From Coccinella septempunctata (lineage: Eukaryota > Arthropoda > Insecta > Coleoptera > Coccinellidae), in the NCBI RefSeq assembly GCF_907165205.1, contig NC_058196.1, positions 9,466,501-9,530,500 of the forward strand: a stretch of DNA of 64,000 nt. The letters run 5' to 3'. Positions within the stretch are counted from its first letter, which is position 1. Each line of letters starts with the position of its first letter. The notes beneath the pieces are model-generated. The model made no database searches and had not been told where the DNA came from. It saw nothing but the letters and a program-made list of their open reading frames with translations. The translations under genes and the position numbers were made by a program. Of this stretch, positions 9,124 to 22,884 are shown one piece after another.

Positions 9124-12100
9124 AATTGATATCACACTTTGCCGAATAGACCACTGAAATCTCAATTCCTATCTGCACTATCGAACTGAAATTCAACATG
9201 TGCATCTCAATTCGAAAACTATGTGCAGTTTCAAGATTTGGTTCGAATTGATCCAACAGTTTTCGAGGAATTGATATCACACTTTGCTGAATAGACCACT
9301 GAAATCTCAATTCCTTTCAGCACTATCGAACTGATATTCAACATGTGCATCTCAATTCGAAAACTATGTGCAGTTTCAAGATTTGGTTCGAATTGATCCA
9401 ACAGTTTTCGAGGAATTGATATCACACTTTGCCGAATTGACCAATGAAATCTCAATTCCTATCTGAACTATCGAACTGAAATTCAACATGTGCATCTCAA
9501 TTCGAAAACTATGTGCAGTTTCAAGATTTGGTTCGAATTGATCCAACAGTTTTCGAGGAATTGATATCACAATTTGCCGAATAGACCACTAGAATCTCAA
9601 TTCCTATCTGAACTATCGAACTGAAATTCAACATGTGCATCTCAATTCGAAAACTATGTGCAGTTTCAAGATTTGGTTCGAATCGATCCAATAGTTCCTT
9701 AGGAATTGAAATGATATTTTGCCGAATCGACTACTGGAATCTTCATTCCTATCAGAACTATCGATCTGAAATTCAACATGTGCATCTCAATTCGAAAACT
9801 ACGTGCAGTTTCAAGATTTGGTTCGAATTGATCCAACAGTTTTCGAGGAATTGATATCACACTTTGCCGAATTGACCACTGAAATCTCAATTTCTATCTG
9901 AACTATCGAACTGAAATTCAACATGTGCATCTCAATACGAAAACTATGAGCAGATTCAAGATTTGGTTCGAATTGATCCAATAGTTCCTTAGGAATTGAA
10001 ATGATATTTTGTCGAATCGACTTCTGGAATCTCCATTCCTATTAGAACTATCGATCTGAAATTCAACATGTGCATCTCATTTCGAAAACAATGTGCAGTT
10101 TCACGATTTGGTTCGAATCGATCCAATAGTTCCTTAGGGATTGAAATGATATTTTGCCGAATCGACTACTGAAATCTTCATTCCTATCAGAACTATCAAT
10201 CTGAAATTCAACATGTGCATCTCAATTCGAAAACTACGTGCAGTTTCAAGATTTGGTTCGAATTGATCCAACAGTTTTCGAGGAATTGATATCACACTTT
10301 GCCGAATTGACCACTGAAATCTCAATTCCTATCTGAACTATCGAACTGAAATTCAACATGTGCATCTCAATTCGAAAACTATGTGCAGATTCAAGATTTG
10401 GTTCGAATCGATCCATTAGTTCCTTGGGGATTGAAATGATATTTTGCCGAATCGACTAGTGAAATCTTCATTCCTATCAGAACTATCGATCTGAAATTCA
10501 ACATGTGCATCTCAATTCGAAAACTATGTGCAGTTTCAAGATTTGGGTCGAATTGGTTCAACAGTTTTTGAGGAATTGATATCACACTTTGCCGAATAGA
10601 CCACTGAAATCTCAATTCCTTTCTGCACTATCGAACTGAAATTCAACATGTGCATCTCAATTCGCAAACTATGTGTAGTTTCAAGATTTGGTTCGAATTG
10701 ATCCAACAGTTTTCGAGGAATTGATATCCCACTTTGCCGAATTGACCACTGAAATCTCAATTCCTATCTGAACTATCGAACTGAAATTCAACATGTACAT
10801 CTCAATTCGAAAACTATGTGCAGATTCAAGATTTGGTTCGAATCGATCCAATAGTTCCTTGGGGATTGAAATGATATTTTGCCGAATCGACTACTGAAAT
10901 CTTCATTCCTATCAGAACTATCGATCTGAAATTCAACATGTGCATCTCAATTCGAAAACTATGTGCAGTTTCAAGATTTGGGTCGAATTGGTTCAACAGT
11001 TTTTGAGGAATTGATATCACACTTTGCCGAATAGACCACTGAAATCTCAATTCCTTCCTGCACTATCGAACTGAAATTCAACATGTGCATCTCAATTCGC
11101 AAACTATGTGCAGTTTCAAGATTTGGTTCGAATTGATCCAACAGTTTTCGAGGAATTGATATCACACTTTGCAGAATTGACAACTGAAATCTCAATTTCT
11201 ATCTGAACTATCAAACTGAATTTCAACATGTGCATCTCAATTCGAAAACTATGTGCAGTTTCAAGATTTGGTTCGAATTGGTTCAACAGTTTTTGAGGAA
11301 TTGATATCACACTTTGCCGAATAGACCACTGAAATCTCAATTCCTATCTGCACTATCGAACTGAAATTCAACATGTGCGTCTCAATTCGAAAACTATGTG
11401 CAGTTTCAAGATTTGGTTCGAATTGATCCAACAGTTTTCGAGGAATTGATATCACACTTTGCTGAATAGAACACTGATATCTCAATTCCTATCTGCACTA
11501 TCGAACTGATATTCAACATGTGCATCTCAATTCGAAAACTATGTGCAGTTTCAAGATTTGGTTCGAATTGATTCAACAGTTTTCGAGGAATTGATATCAC
11601 ACTTTGCCGAATTGACCACTGAAATCTCAATTCCTATCTGAACTATCGAACTGAAATTCAACATGTACATCTCAATCCGAAAACTATGTGCAGTTTCAAG
11701 ATTTGGTTCGAATTGATCCAATAGTTCCTTAGGAATTGAAATGATATTTTGTCGAATCGACTTCTGAAATCTCCATTCCTATTAGAACTATCGATCTGAA
11801 ATTCAACACGTGCATCTCATTTCGAAAACTATGTGCAGTTTCACGATTTGGTTCGAATCGATCCAATAGTTCCTTAGGGATTGAGATGATATTTTGCCGA
11901 ATCGACTACGGAAATCTTCATTCCTATCAGAACTATCAATCTGAAATTCAACATGTGCATCTCAATTCGAAAACTACGTGCAGTTTCAAGATTTGGTTCG
12001 AATTGATCCAACAGTTTTCGAGGAATTGATATCACACTTTGCCGAATTGACCACTGAAATATCAATTCCTATCTGAACTATCGAACTGAAATTCAACATG

Positions 12101-15100
12101 TGCATCTCAATTCGAAAACTATGTGCAGATTCAAGATTTGGTTCGAATCGATCCAATAGTTCCTTGGGGATTGAAATGATATTTTGCCGAATCGACTACT
12201 GAAATCTTCATTCCTATCAGAACTATCGATCTGAAATTCAACATGTGCATCTCAATTCGAAAACTATGTGCAGTTTCAAGATTTGGGTCGAATTGGTTCA
12301 ACAGTTTTTGAGGAATTGATATCACACTTTGCCGAATAGACCACTGAAATCTCAATTCCTTTCTGCACTATCGAACTGAAATTCAACATGTGCATCTCAA
12401 TTCGAAAACTATGTGCAGTTTCAAAATTTGGTTCGAATCGATCCAATAGTTCCTTAGGAATTGAAATGACATTTTGCCGAATCGACTACTGGAATCTTCA
12501 TTCCTATCAGAACTATCGATCTGAAATTCAACATGTGCATCTCAATTCGAAAACTACGTGCAGTTTCAAGATTTGGTTCGAATTGATCCAACAGTTTTCG
12601 AGGAATTGATATCACACTTTGCCGAATTGACCACTGAAATCTCAATTTCTATCTGAACTATCGAACTGAAATTCAACATGTGCATCTCAATACGAAAACT
12701 ATGAGCAGATTCAAGATTTGGTTCGAATTGATCCAATAGTTCCTTAGGAATTGAAATGATATTTTGTCGAATCGACTTCTGTAATCTCCATTCCTATTAG
12801 AACTATCGATCTGAAATTCAACATGTGCATCTCATTTCGAAAACAATGTGCAGTTTCACGATTTGGTTCGAATCGATCCAATAGTTCCTTAGGGATTGAA
12901 ATGATATTTTGCCGAATCGACTACGGAAATCTTCATTCCTATCAGAACTATCAATCTGAAATTCAACATGTGCATCTCAATTCGAAAACTACGTGCAGTT
13001 TCAAGATTTGGTTCGAATTGATCCAACAGTTTTCGAGGAATTGATATCACACTTTGCCGAATTGACCACTGAAATCTCAATTCCTATCTGAACTATCGAA
13101 CTGAAATTCAACATGTGCATCTCAATTCGAAAACTATGTGCAGATTCAAGATTTGGTTCGAATCGATCCAATAGTTCCTTGGGGATTGAAATGATATTTT
13201 GCCGAATCGACTACTGAAATCTTCATTCCTATCAGAACTATCGATCTGAAATTCAACATGTGCATCTCAATTCGAAAACTATGTGCAGTTTCAAGATTTG
13301 GGTCGAATTGGTTCAACAGTTTTTGAGGAATTGATATCACACTTTGCCGAATAGACCACTGAAATCTCAATTCCTTTCTGCACTATCGAACTGAAATTCA
13401 ACATGTGCATCTCAATTCGCAAACTATGTGTAGTTTCAAGATTTGGTTCGAATTGATCCAACAGTTTTCGAGGAATTGATATCCCACTTTGCCGAATTGA
13501 CCACTGAAATCTCAATTCCTATCTGAACTATCGAACTGAAATTCAACCATGTACATCTCAATTCGAAAACTATGTGCAGATTCAAGATTTGGTTCGAATC
13601 GATCCAATAGTTCCTTGGGGATTGAAATATTTTGCCGAATCGACTACTGAAATCTTCATTCCTATCAGAACTATCGATCTGAAATTCAACATGTGCATCT
13701 CAATTCGAAAACTATGTGCAGTTTCAAGATTTGGGTCGAATTGGTTCAACAGTTTTTGAGGAATTGATATCACACTTTGCCGAATAGACCACTGAAATCT
13801 CAATTCCTTTCTGCACTATCGAACTGAAATTCAACATGTGCATCTCAATTCGCAAACTATGTGCAGTTTCAAGATTTGGTTCGAATTGATCCAACAGTTT
13901 TCGAGGAATTGATATCCTACTTTGCCGAATTGACCACTGAAATCTCAATTCCTATCAGAACTATCGATCTGAAATTCAACATGTGCATCTCAATTCGAAA
14001 ACTATGTGCAGTTTCAAGATTTGGTTCGAATTGATCCAACAGTTTTCGAGGAATTGATATCCCACTTTGCCGAATTGACCACTGAAATCTCAATTCCTAT
14101 CTGAACTATCGAACTGAAATTCAACATGTGCATCTCAATACGAAAACTATGAGCAGTTTCAAGATTTGGTTCGAATTGATCCAATAGTTCCTTAGGAATT
14201 GAAATGATATTTTGTCGAATCGACTTCTGAAATCTCCATTCCTATTAGAACTATCGATCTGAAATTCAACATGTGCATCTCATTTCGAAAACTATGTGCA
14301 GTTTCACGATTTGGTTCGAATCGATCCAATAGTTCCTTAGGGATTGAAATGATATTTTGCCGAATCGACTACTGAAATCTTCATTCCTATCAGAACTATC
14401 GATCTGAAATTCAACATGTGCATCTCAATCCGAAAACTATGTGCAGTTTCAAGATTTGGTTCGAATTGATCCAACAGTTTTCGAGGTATTGATATCACAC
14501 TTTGCCGAATTGACAACTGAAATCTCAATTTATATCTGAACTATCAAACTGAATTTCAACATGTACATCTCAATCCGAAAACTATGTGCAGTTTCAAGAT
14601 TTGGTTCGAATTGATCCAACAGTTTTCGAGGAATTGATATCACACTTTGTCGAATTGACCACTGAAATCTCAATTTCTATCTGAACTATCGAACTGAAAT
14701 TCAACATGTGCATCTCGATACGAAAACTATGAGCAGTTTCAAGATTTGGTTCGAATTGATCCAATAGTTCCTTAGGAATTGAAATGATATTTTGTCGAAT
14801 CGACCTCTGAAATCTCCATTCCTATTAGAACTATCGATCTGAAATTCAACATGTGCATCTCATTTCGAAAACTATGTGCAGTTCCACGATTTGGTTCGAA
14901 TCGATCCAATAGTTTTCGAGGAATTGATATCACACTTTGCCGAATTGACCACTGAAATCTCAATTCCTATCTGAACTATCGAACTGAAATTCAACATGTA
15001 CATCTCAATCCGAAAACTATGTGCAGTTTCAAGATTTGGTTCGAATTGATCCAACAATTTTCGAGGTATTGATATCACACTTTGCCGAATTGACCACTGA

Positions 15101-18100
15101 AATCTCAATTTCTATCTGAACTATCGAACTGAAATTCAACATGTGCATCTCAATACGAAAACTATGAGCAGTTTCAAGATTTGGTTCGAATTGATCCAAT
15201 AGTTCCTTAGGAATTGAAATGATATTTTGTCGAATCGACTTCTGAAATCTCCATTCCTATTAGAACTATCGATCTGAAATTCAACATGTGCATCTCATTT
15301 CGAAAACTATGTGCAGTTTCACGATTTGGTTCGAATCGATCCAATAGTTCCTTAGGGATTGAAATGATATTTTGCCGAATCGACTACTGAAATCTTCATT
15401 CCTATCAGAACTATCGATCTGAAATTCAACATGTGCATCTCAATTCGAAAACTATGTGCAGTTTCAAGATTTGGGTCGAATTGGTTCAAGAGTTTTTTAG
15501 GAATTAATATCACACTTTGCCGAATAGACCACTGAAATCTCAATTCCTATCTGCACTATCGAACTGAAATTCAACATGTGCATCTCAATTCGAAAACTAT
15601 GTGCAGTTTCAAGATTTGGTTCGAATCGATCCAACAGTTTTCGAGGAATTGATATCACACTTTGCCGAATAGACCACTGAAATCTCAATTCCTATCTGCA
15701 CTATCGAACTGAAATTCAACATGTGCATCTCAATTCGAAAACTACGTGCAGTTTCAAGATTTGGTTCGAATTGATCCAACAGTTTTCGAGGAATTGATAT
15801 CACACTTTGCCGAATAGACCACTGAAATCTCAATTCCTATCTGCACTATCGAACTGAAATTCAACATGTGCATCTCAATTCGAAAACTACGTGCAGTTTC
15901 AAGATTTGGTTCGAATTGATCCAACAGTTTTCGAGGAATTGATATCACACTTTGCTGAATAGACCACTGAAATCTCAATTCCTATCTGCACTATCGAACT
16001 GAAATTCAACATGTGCATCTCAATTCGAAAACTACGTGCAGTTTCAAGATTTGGTTCGAATTGATCCAACAGTTTTCGAGGAATTGATATCACAATTTGC
16101 CGAATAGACCACTAGAATCTCAATTCCTATCTGAACTATCGAACTGAAATTCAACATGTGCATCTCAATTCGAAAACTATGTGCAGATTCAAGATTTGGT
16201 TCGAATCGATCCAATAGTTCCTTGGGGATTGAAATGATATTTTGCCGAATCGACTACTGAAATCTTTATTCCTATCAGAACTATCGATCTGAAATTCAAC
16301 ATGTGCATCTCAATTCGAAAACTATGTGCAGTTTCAAGATTTGGTTCGAATCGATCCAATAGTTCCTTAGGAATTGAAATGATATTTTGCCGAATCGACT
16401 ACTGGAATCTTCATTCCTATCAGAACTATCGATCTGAAATTCAACATGTGCATCTCAATTCGAAAACTATATGCAGTTTCACGATTTGGGTCGAATTGGT
16501 TCAACAGTTTTTGAGGAATTGATATCACACTTCGCCGAATAGACCACTGAAATCTCAATTCCTATCTGCACTATCGAACTGAAATTCAACATGTGCATCT
16601 CAATTCGAAAACTATGTGCAGTTTCAAGATTTGGTTCGAATTGATCCAACAGTTTTCGAAGAATTGATATCACACTTTGCCGAATTGACCACTGAAATCT
16701 CAATTCGTATCTGAACTATCGAACTGAAATTCAACATGTGCATCTCAATTCGAAAACTATGTGCAGATTCAAGATTTGGTTCGAATCGATCCAATAGTTC
16801 CTTGGGGATTGAAATGATATTTTGCCGAATCGACTACTGAAATCTTTATTCCTATCAGAACTATCGATCTGAAATTCAACATGTGCATCTCAATTCGAAA
16901 ACTATGTGCAGTTTCAAGATTTGGGACGAATTGGTTCAACAGTTTTTGATGAATTGATATCAAACTTTGCCGAATAGACCACTGAAATCTCAATTCCTTT
17001 CAGCACTATCGAACTGATATTCAACATGTGCATCTCAATTCGAAAACTATGTGCAGTTTCAAGATTTGGTTCGAATTGATCCAACAGTTTTCGAGGATTG
17101 ATATCACACTTTGCCGAATTGACCACTGAAATCTCAATTCCTATCTGAACTATCGAACTGAAATTCAACATGTACATCTCAATCCGAAAACTATGTGCAG
17201 TTTCAAGATTTGGTTCGAATTGATCCAACAGTTTTCGAGGAATTGATATCACAATTTGCCGAATTGACCACTGAAATCTCAATTTCTATCTGAACTATCG
17301 AATTGAAATTCAACATGTGCATCTCAATACGAAAACTATGAGCAGTTTCAAGATTTGGTTCGAATTGATCCAATAGTTCCTTAGGAATTGAAATGATATT
17401 TTGTCGAATCGACTTCTGAAATCTCCATTCCTATCAGCACTATCGATCTGAAATTCAACACGTGCATCTCATTTCGAAAACTATGTGCAGTTTCACGATT
17501 TGGTTCGAATCGATCCAATAGTTCTTTAGGGATTGAAATGATATTTTGCCGAATCTGAAAACTTCATTCCTATCAGAACTATCGATCTGAAATTCAACAT
17601 GTGTATCTCAATTCGAAAACTACGTGCAGTATCTCAATTCGAAAACTACGTGCAGTTTCAAGATTTGGTTCGAATTGATCCAACAGTTTTCGAGGAATTG
17701 ATATCACACTTTTGCCGAATTGACAACTGAAATCTCAATTTCTATCTGAACAATCAAACTGAATTTCAACATGTGCATCTCAATTCGAAAACTATGTGCA
17801 GTTTCAAGATTTGGTTCGAATTGGTTCAACAGTTTTTGAGGAATTGATATCACACTTTGCAGAATAAACCACTGAAATCTCAATTCCTATCTGCACTATC
17901 GAACTGAAATTCAACATGTGCATCTCAATTCGAAAACTATGTGCAGTTTCAAGATTTGGTTCGAATTGATCCAACAGTTTTCGAGGAATTGATATCACAC
18001 TTTGCTGAATAGACCACTGAAATCTCAATTCCTATCTGCACTATCGAACTGCAATTCAACATGTGCATCTCAATTCGAAAACTACGTGCAGTTTCAAGAT

Positions 18101-20365
18101 TTGGTTCGAATTGATCCAACAGTTTTCGAGGAATTGATATCACACTTTGTCGAATTGACCACTGAAATCTCAATTTCTATCTGAACTATCGAACTGAAAT
18201 TCAACATGTGCATCTCAATACGAAAACTATGAGCAGTTTCAAGATTTGGTTCGAATTGATCCAATAGTTCCTTAGGAATTGAAATGATATTTTGTCGAAT
18301 CGACTTCTGAAATCTCCATTCCTATTAGAACTATCGATCTGAAATTCAACATGTGCATCTCATTTCGAAAACTATGTGCAGTTTCACGATTTGGTTCGAA
18401 TCGATCCAATAGTTCCTTAGGGATTGAAATGATATTTTGCCGAATCGACTACTGAAATCTTCATTCCTATCAGAACTATCGATCTGAAATTCAACATGTG
18501 CATCTCAATTCGAAAACTATGTGCAGTTTCAAGATTTGGGTCGAATTGGTTCAACAGTTTTTGAGGAATTGATATCACACTTTGCCGAATAGACCACTGA
18601 AATCTCAATTCCTATCTGCACTATCGAACTGAAATTCAACATGTGCATCTCAATTCGAAAACTATGTGCAGTTTCAAGATTTGGTTCGAATCGATCCAAC
18701 AGTTTTCGAGGAATTGATATCACACTTTGCCGAATAGACCACTGAAATCTCAATTCCTATCTGCACTATCGAACTGAAATTCAACATGTGCATCTCAATT
18801 CGAAAACTACGTGCAGTTTCAAGATTTGGTTCGAATTGATCCAACAGTTTTCGAGGAATTGATATCACACTTTGCCGAATTGACAACTGAAATCTCAATT
18901 TCTATCTGAACTATCAAACTGAATTTCAACATGTGCATCTCAATTCGAAAACTATGTGCAGTTTCAAGATTTGGTTCGAATTGGTTCAACAGTTTTTGAG
19001 GAATTGATATTACACTTTGCCGAATAGACCACTGAAATCTCAATTCCTATCTGCACTATCGAACTGAAATTCAACATGTGCATCTCAATTCGAAAACTAT
19101 GTGCAGTTTCAAGATTTGGTTCGAATTGATCCAACAGTTTTCGAGGAATTGATATCACACTTTGCTGAAATGACCACTGAAATCTCAATTCCTATCTGCA
19201 CTATCGAACTGAAATTCAACATGTGCATCTCAATTCGAAAACTATGTGCAGTTTCAAGATTTGGTTCGAATTGATCCAACAGTTTTCGAGGAATTGATAT
19301 CACACTTTGCAGAATTGACAACTGAAATCTCAATTTCTATCTGAACTATCAAACTGAATTTCAACATGTGCATCTCAATTCGAAAACTATGTGCAGTTTC
19401 AAGATTTGGTTCGAATTGATCCAACAGTTTTCGAGGAATTGATATCACACTTTGCTGAATAGACCACTGAAATCTCAATTCCTATCTGCACTATCGAACT
19501 GATATTCAACATGTGCATCTCAATTCGAAAACTATGTGCAGTTTCAAGATTTGGTTCGAATTGATCCAACAGTTTTCGAGGAATTGATATCACACTTTGC
19601 TGAATAGACCACTGAAATCTCAATTCCTATCTGCACTATCGAACTGAAATTCAACATGTGCATCTCAATTCGAAAACTATGTGCAGTTTCAAGATTTGGT
19701 TCGAATCGATCCAATAGTTCCTTAGGAATTGAAATGATATTTTGTCGAATCGACTTCTGAAATCTCCATTCCTATTAGAACTATCGATCTGAAATTCAAC
19801 AAGTGCATCTCATTTCGAAAACTATGTGCAGTTTCACGATTTGGTTCGAATCGATCCAATAGTTCCTTAGGGATTGAAATGATATTTTGCCGAATCGACT
19901 ACTGGAATCTTCATTCCTATCAGAACTATCGATCTGAAATTCAACATGTGCATCTCAATTCGAAAACTACGTGCAGTTTCAAGATTTGGTTCGAATTGAT
20001 CCAACAGTTTTCGAGGAATTGATATCACACTTTGCCGAATTGACCACTGAAATCTCAATTTCTATCTGAACTATCGAACTGAAATTCAACATGTGCATCT
20101 CAATACGAAAACTATGAGCAGATTCAAGATTTGGTTCGAATTGATCCAATAGTTCCTTAGGAATTGAAATGATATTTTGTCGAATCGACTTCTGGAATCT
20201 CCATTCCTATTAGAACTATCGATCTGAAATTCAACATGTGCATCTCATTTCGAAAACAATGTGCAGTTTCACGATTTGGTTCGAATCGATCCAATAGTTC
20301 CTTAGGGATTGAAATGATATTTTGCCGAATCGACTACTGAAATCTTCATTCCTATCAGAACTATC
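9114..20365 (-). repeat. 145-bp satellite block S4 (reverse orientation)
   Basis: About 77 monomers, all in reverse orientation, with B-type monomers recurring at about 435-bp (three-monomer) spacing in places. The part 9.1-17.3 kb is an inverted copy of 40.4-47.5 kb. Paired coordinates sum to 57,773, 58,339, 57,906, 57,036, 56,891 and 56,746 in successive segments, so indels are whole monomers apart from small monomer-internal ones. A 26-bp internal duplication is found at 17605-17656. A 1-base loss near 17095 makes one 144-bp monomer. No genes are seen. Confidence 0.97.
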
Positions 20366-21045
20366 ATTTCATCGACCTAGATGTTCGGTCTTGACGAATT
20401 ATTAACTGACTCCATCTTTTTGGGAATTTTTCGAAGGTCAGCTTTCGAGATGCTTAACTCCCATAAAAATCATCGTAGATCAACAAGTAATACATACTTC
20501 AAAAAAGCAGCTCTCATAGTTATAAATCTCGAAATTTCATCGACATAGGTGCAACCGTTTGGTCTTGACGAATTTTTAAGTGATCCCATCTTTTTTGGAA
20601 ATTTTCGAAATCAACTTTTGACACGCTTATCTCCTAGAAAAATCGCAGATCCGAATATTATACATATTCTAAAAAAGCAACTCTTCTAGTGACAAATCTC
20701 GAAATTTCATCGACGTAGATGCAACCGTTTGGTCTTGACGAATTTTTAAGTGACCCCATCTTTTTGGGAATTTTTCTAAGGTCAGCTTTCGAGATGCTTA
20801 ACTCCCAGAAAAATCATCGCAGATCTACAAGTAATAAATACTTCAAAAAAGCAGCTCTCATAGTTATAAATCTCGAAATTTCATCGACGTAGTTGCAACC
20901 GTTTGGTCTTGACGAATTTTTAAGTGACGCCATCTTTTTTAGAAATTTTCGAAATCAACTTTTGACACGCGTATCCCTCAAAAAAATCATCGTAGAGTTG
21001 AAAGTGGTACATATTCTAAAAGAGCAACTCCTTTAGAACAACCTT
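20366..21045 (+). repeat. Second tandem repeat, ~170-bp unit, about four copies in an ABAB order
   Basis: Units begin with atttcatcgac at 20366, 20534, 20704 and 20878 (spacing 168, 170, 174). Copies 1 and 3 share tcagctttcgagatgcttaa. Copies 2 and 4 share tcaacttttgacacgc. The real unit is therefore a ~340-bp dimer. All copies share ggtcttgacgaatt. It is unrelated to the 145-bp satellite. No coding frame is evident. Confidence 0.85.
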
Positions 21046-21287
21046 TGAAACAATCGCGGTTTATTTGTTTGTTCAGACCACCCTGTATCCAAAAACACGC
21101 ACCAAATACTCCACCAGAAAAAACTCAGTCGATTCGTATAATTCGCCAATCGAATTGCAACCTAACAATCTTTTTCCATACAGATCTATCAATCTATCGA
21201 ACGTTCACCAGAACGCATTGGTAGAATTGGTGATAAAAATCGGTAGTCGTTAGGAAATTCATGCGTAGAATGTATTCGTATGTGTGT
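21046..21287. other. Unassigned spacer between the ~170-bp repeat and the ANK-2 flank
   Basis: It follows the fourth ~170-bp unit and contains tttgttcagaccaccctgta, an end-like sequence similar to DNA-transposon termini. A 62-codon frame at 21065-21253 shows no recognisable domain and I do not support it as a gene. Confidence 0.4.
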
Positions 21288-21366
21288 GATCGAATCAGGG
21301 CACGTCTTTTGACCTTAAGAACCTACTGTTAAAACATTTGCATGAGTCAAAGACTCACCCTGTATA
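21288..21366. mobile_element. MITE terminal fragment downstream of ANK-2
   Basis: Reads inward from cctgtata as gggtgagtctttgactca, the terminal family also seen in the ANK intron element, and stops at gatcgaatcaggg. The same fragment lies beside ANK-3 (29448-29525). Beyond it the two loci share nothing, so its inner end marks the limit of the duplicated ANK unit. Confidence 0.55.
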
Positions 21367-21643
21367 TTGGTAACACTCGCAAAAACTGTAATTAACGCAA
21401 GGGGTGGAAATACCAAGTATTAAATCATTCATCAGCATTTCAGTATTTTGAAAATTGTTCATTTCTCTTCTTTCACATAAGATTCGGTGAAATCCTGAAT
21501 TTTTCTTCCATTTAATGTGTCTTGTTTCGTTCAAAACCTTCCCGAGAGAACTTAAAAAATAAGTTATAAATAAAGTCAATGTACAGTTAACTTTCATTAG
21601 AATTGGGATTTTCAGGATGTGCATTAATTTTTTACGCAGTGTA
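21367..21643. mobile_element. Tc1/mariner-like end fragment in the ANK-2 3' flank
   Basis: The uninterrupted form of the fragment: a TA and cactgcgtaaaaaattaatg terminus at the gene side, running to ttggtaacactcgcaaaaac. It is collinear with 29171-29447 beside ANK-3. No transposase remains. The family call rests on terminus resemblance only. Confidence 0.5.
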
Positions 21644-21656
21644 TTTTAACGATGAA

Positions 21657-21662
21657 TTTATT
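21657..21662 (-). terminator. Poly(A) signal AATAAA of the ANK-2 pseudogene
   Basis: Conserved in position relative to the ancestral stop codon. Confidence 0.55.
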
Positions 21663-21731
21663 AACAGAAAAAAAGCATTCTTTAAATCGATATATACATT
21701 AATATAAACACAATTATTATTTACAATCCTC

Positions 21732-22814
21732 TCATATGGGACTTTGGTCGAATAATTGGTAAACCGATTGTGGTGAAATCCTTCCTTTCTGAATATATAT
21801 CTTTAATTCTCCTGACTGTAAGCTCCCAGGTTTCCAAAACCTCGTCGAAGAAGGCTGATCGTGGTTCGCCAACCATCGCTGTAGAAGGATCAAGAGACGA
21901 GATAAGCGTCGGCCACTCAGTATTTGGAAAGGTGTAAATGGGAATCTCCCATCAAATCTGACGGAGTTCTCGAAATGAATTAAATCCTTATCGAGACGAT
22001 GCCACAGACATCTCAGCTCATCGTCAGAGTAGATATCCTGATGGATCTTCTCAGGAATAGGAATTTCATTCAGTGTATGGATGAAGGCGTATTTCATGAT
22101 CAATAATTTCATTTTCGAATTTCCTCTCTTGATGGCCAGCTCGAACGGATTCAAATTCTGCTTGTTCAGCATGTCCAATCTTGCCCCGTGTCGCAGAAGA
22201 CAAGCTGCCATTGGCAGGTTCCCATAGGAGACTGCTTTGTGCAAAGGCGTCTCGCTGGCCATGTTTATCGCGTTTACGTCTATGCCACGTTCTGTGAGGA
22301 TATATGTTGCTTCTTTGTAAATCTCCGGTTTCACATTCGTCAGCATCGCTAGGCAATGCAGACAATTGTTCAGTTTGAAATCGGTGTTGCTGGCATCGCT
22401 GGTGTTATCTAGAAGTAGCCTGATCAATTCAGGACTAGGCCATTTTTTAGCCATCAGCAGCAGCAGGGTGTTCCCCCTTATATCAATGGCATTTAAGTCG
22501 ACGTTATATTTGAGAAGTTCTTCAATGCATTCTTTTCTCTTTTCACTGCTATCATTCACCATGTGGATAGGCTTGGAACCGTCGCATGTTTCTGCTTCAA
22601 CATTGGCACCATTAGTCACCAGGGTTTCAACCAGATGGAGATGCCTAAATTGTATAGCCAGGTGGAGGGGGGTAACCTTTTTCGAGTCAGTGGCATTGAC
22701 ATTAGCTCCTTTTCGTAATAAAAACAGGACTTTCTCCAAATTTCCCGTTTCGACAGCCACATGAAGATCGGTTTTCTGAGGATCCTCAATATTTTCTTTT
22801 GGAATATTGATGGT
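21732..22814 (-). pseudogene. Ankyrin-repeat gene copy ANK-2 (no exon 1, frameshifted C-terminus)
   Basis: Only exon 2 and 74 bp of the intron remain. The intron breaks into satellite at gaacaacaa|ctgaaatctc (22888), so promoter, exon 1 and the splice donor are gone. A 16-bp deletion near 21911, between two TCGG repeats, shifts the frame after QILSGR. The last ~59 residues are replaced by an alternative-frame tail. The ankyrin part differs from the other copies at a few sites (NVDLNAID for NVNLDAID, LNEIPIPE for LNGIPIPE), so this is an older or independent duplicate. The satellite join at the intron has 'acaa' microhomology. Confidence 0.88.
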
Positions 22815-22884
22815 CTGTAAAGAATTTAAGAGAAATTAGGCGATTGTTATGAAGTTAATACTTATATATCAGGTTTTGTGAACA

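Noticed and set aside
16914..17282. 122-codon frame in satellite as a possible gene
   Set aside because: It arises from a 1-base loss making one 144-bp monomer, which lets the repeat-derived frame run through one extra unit.
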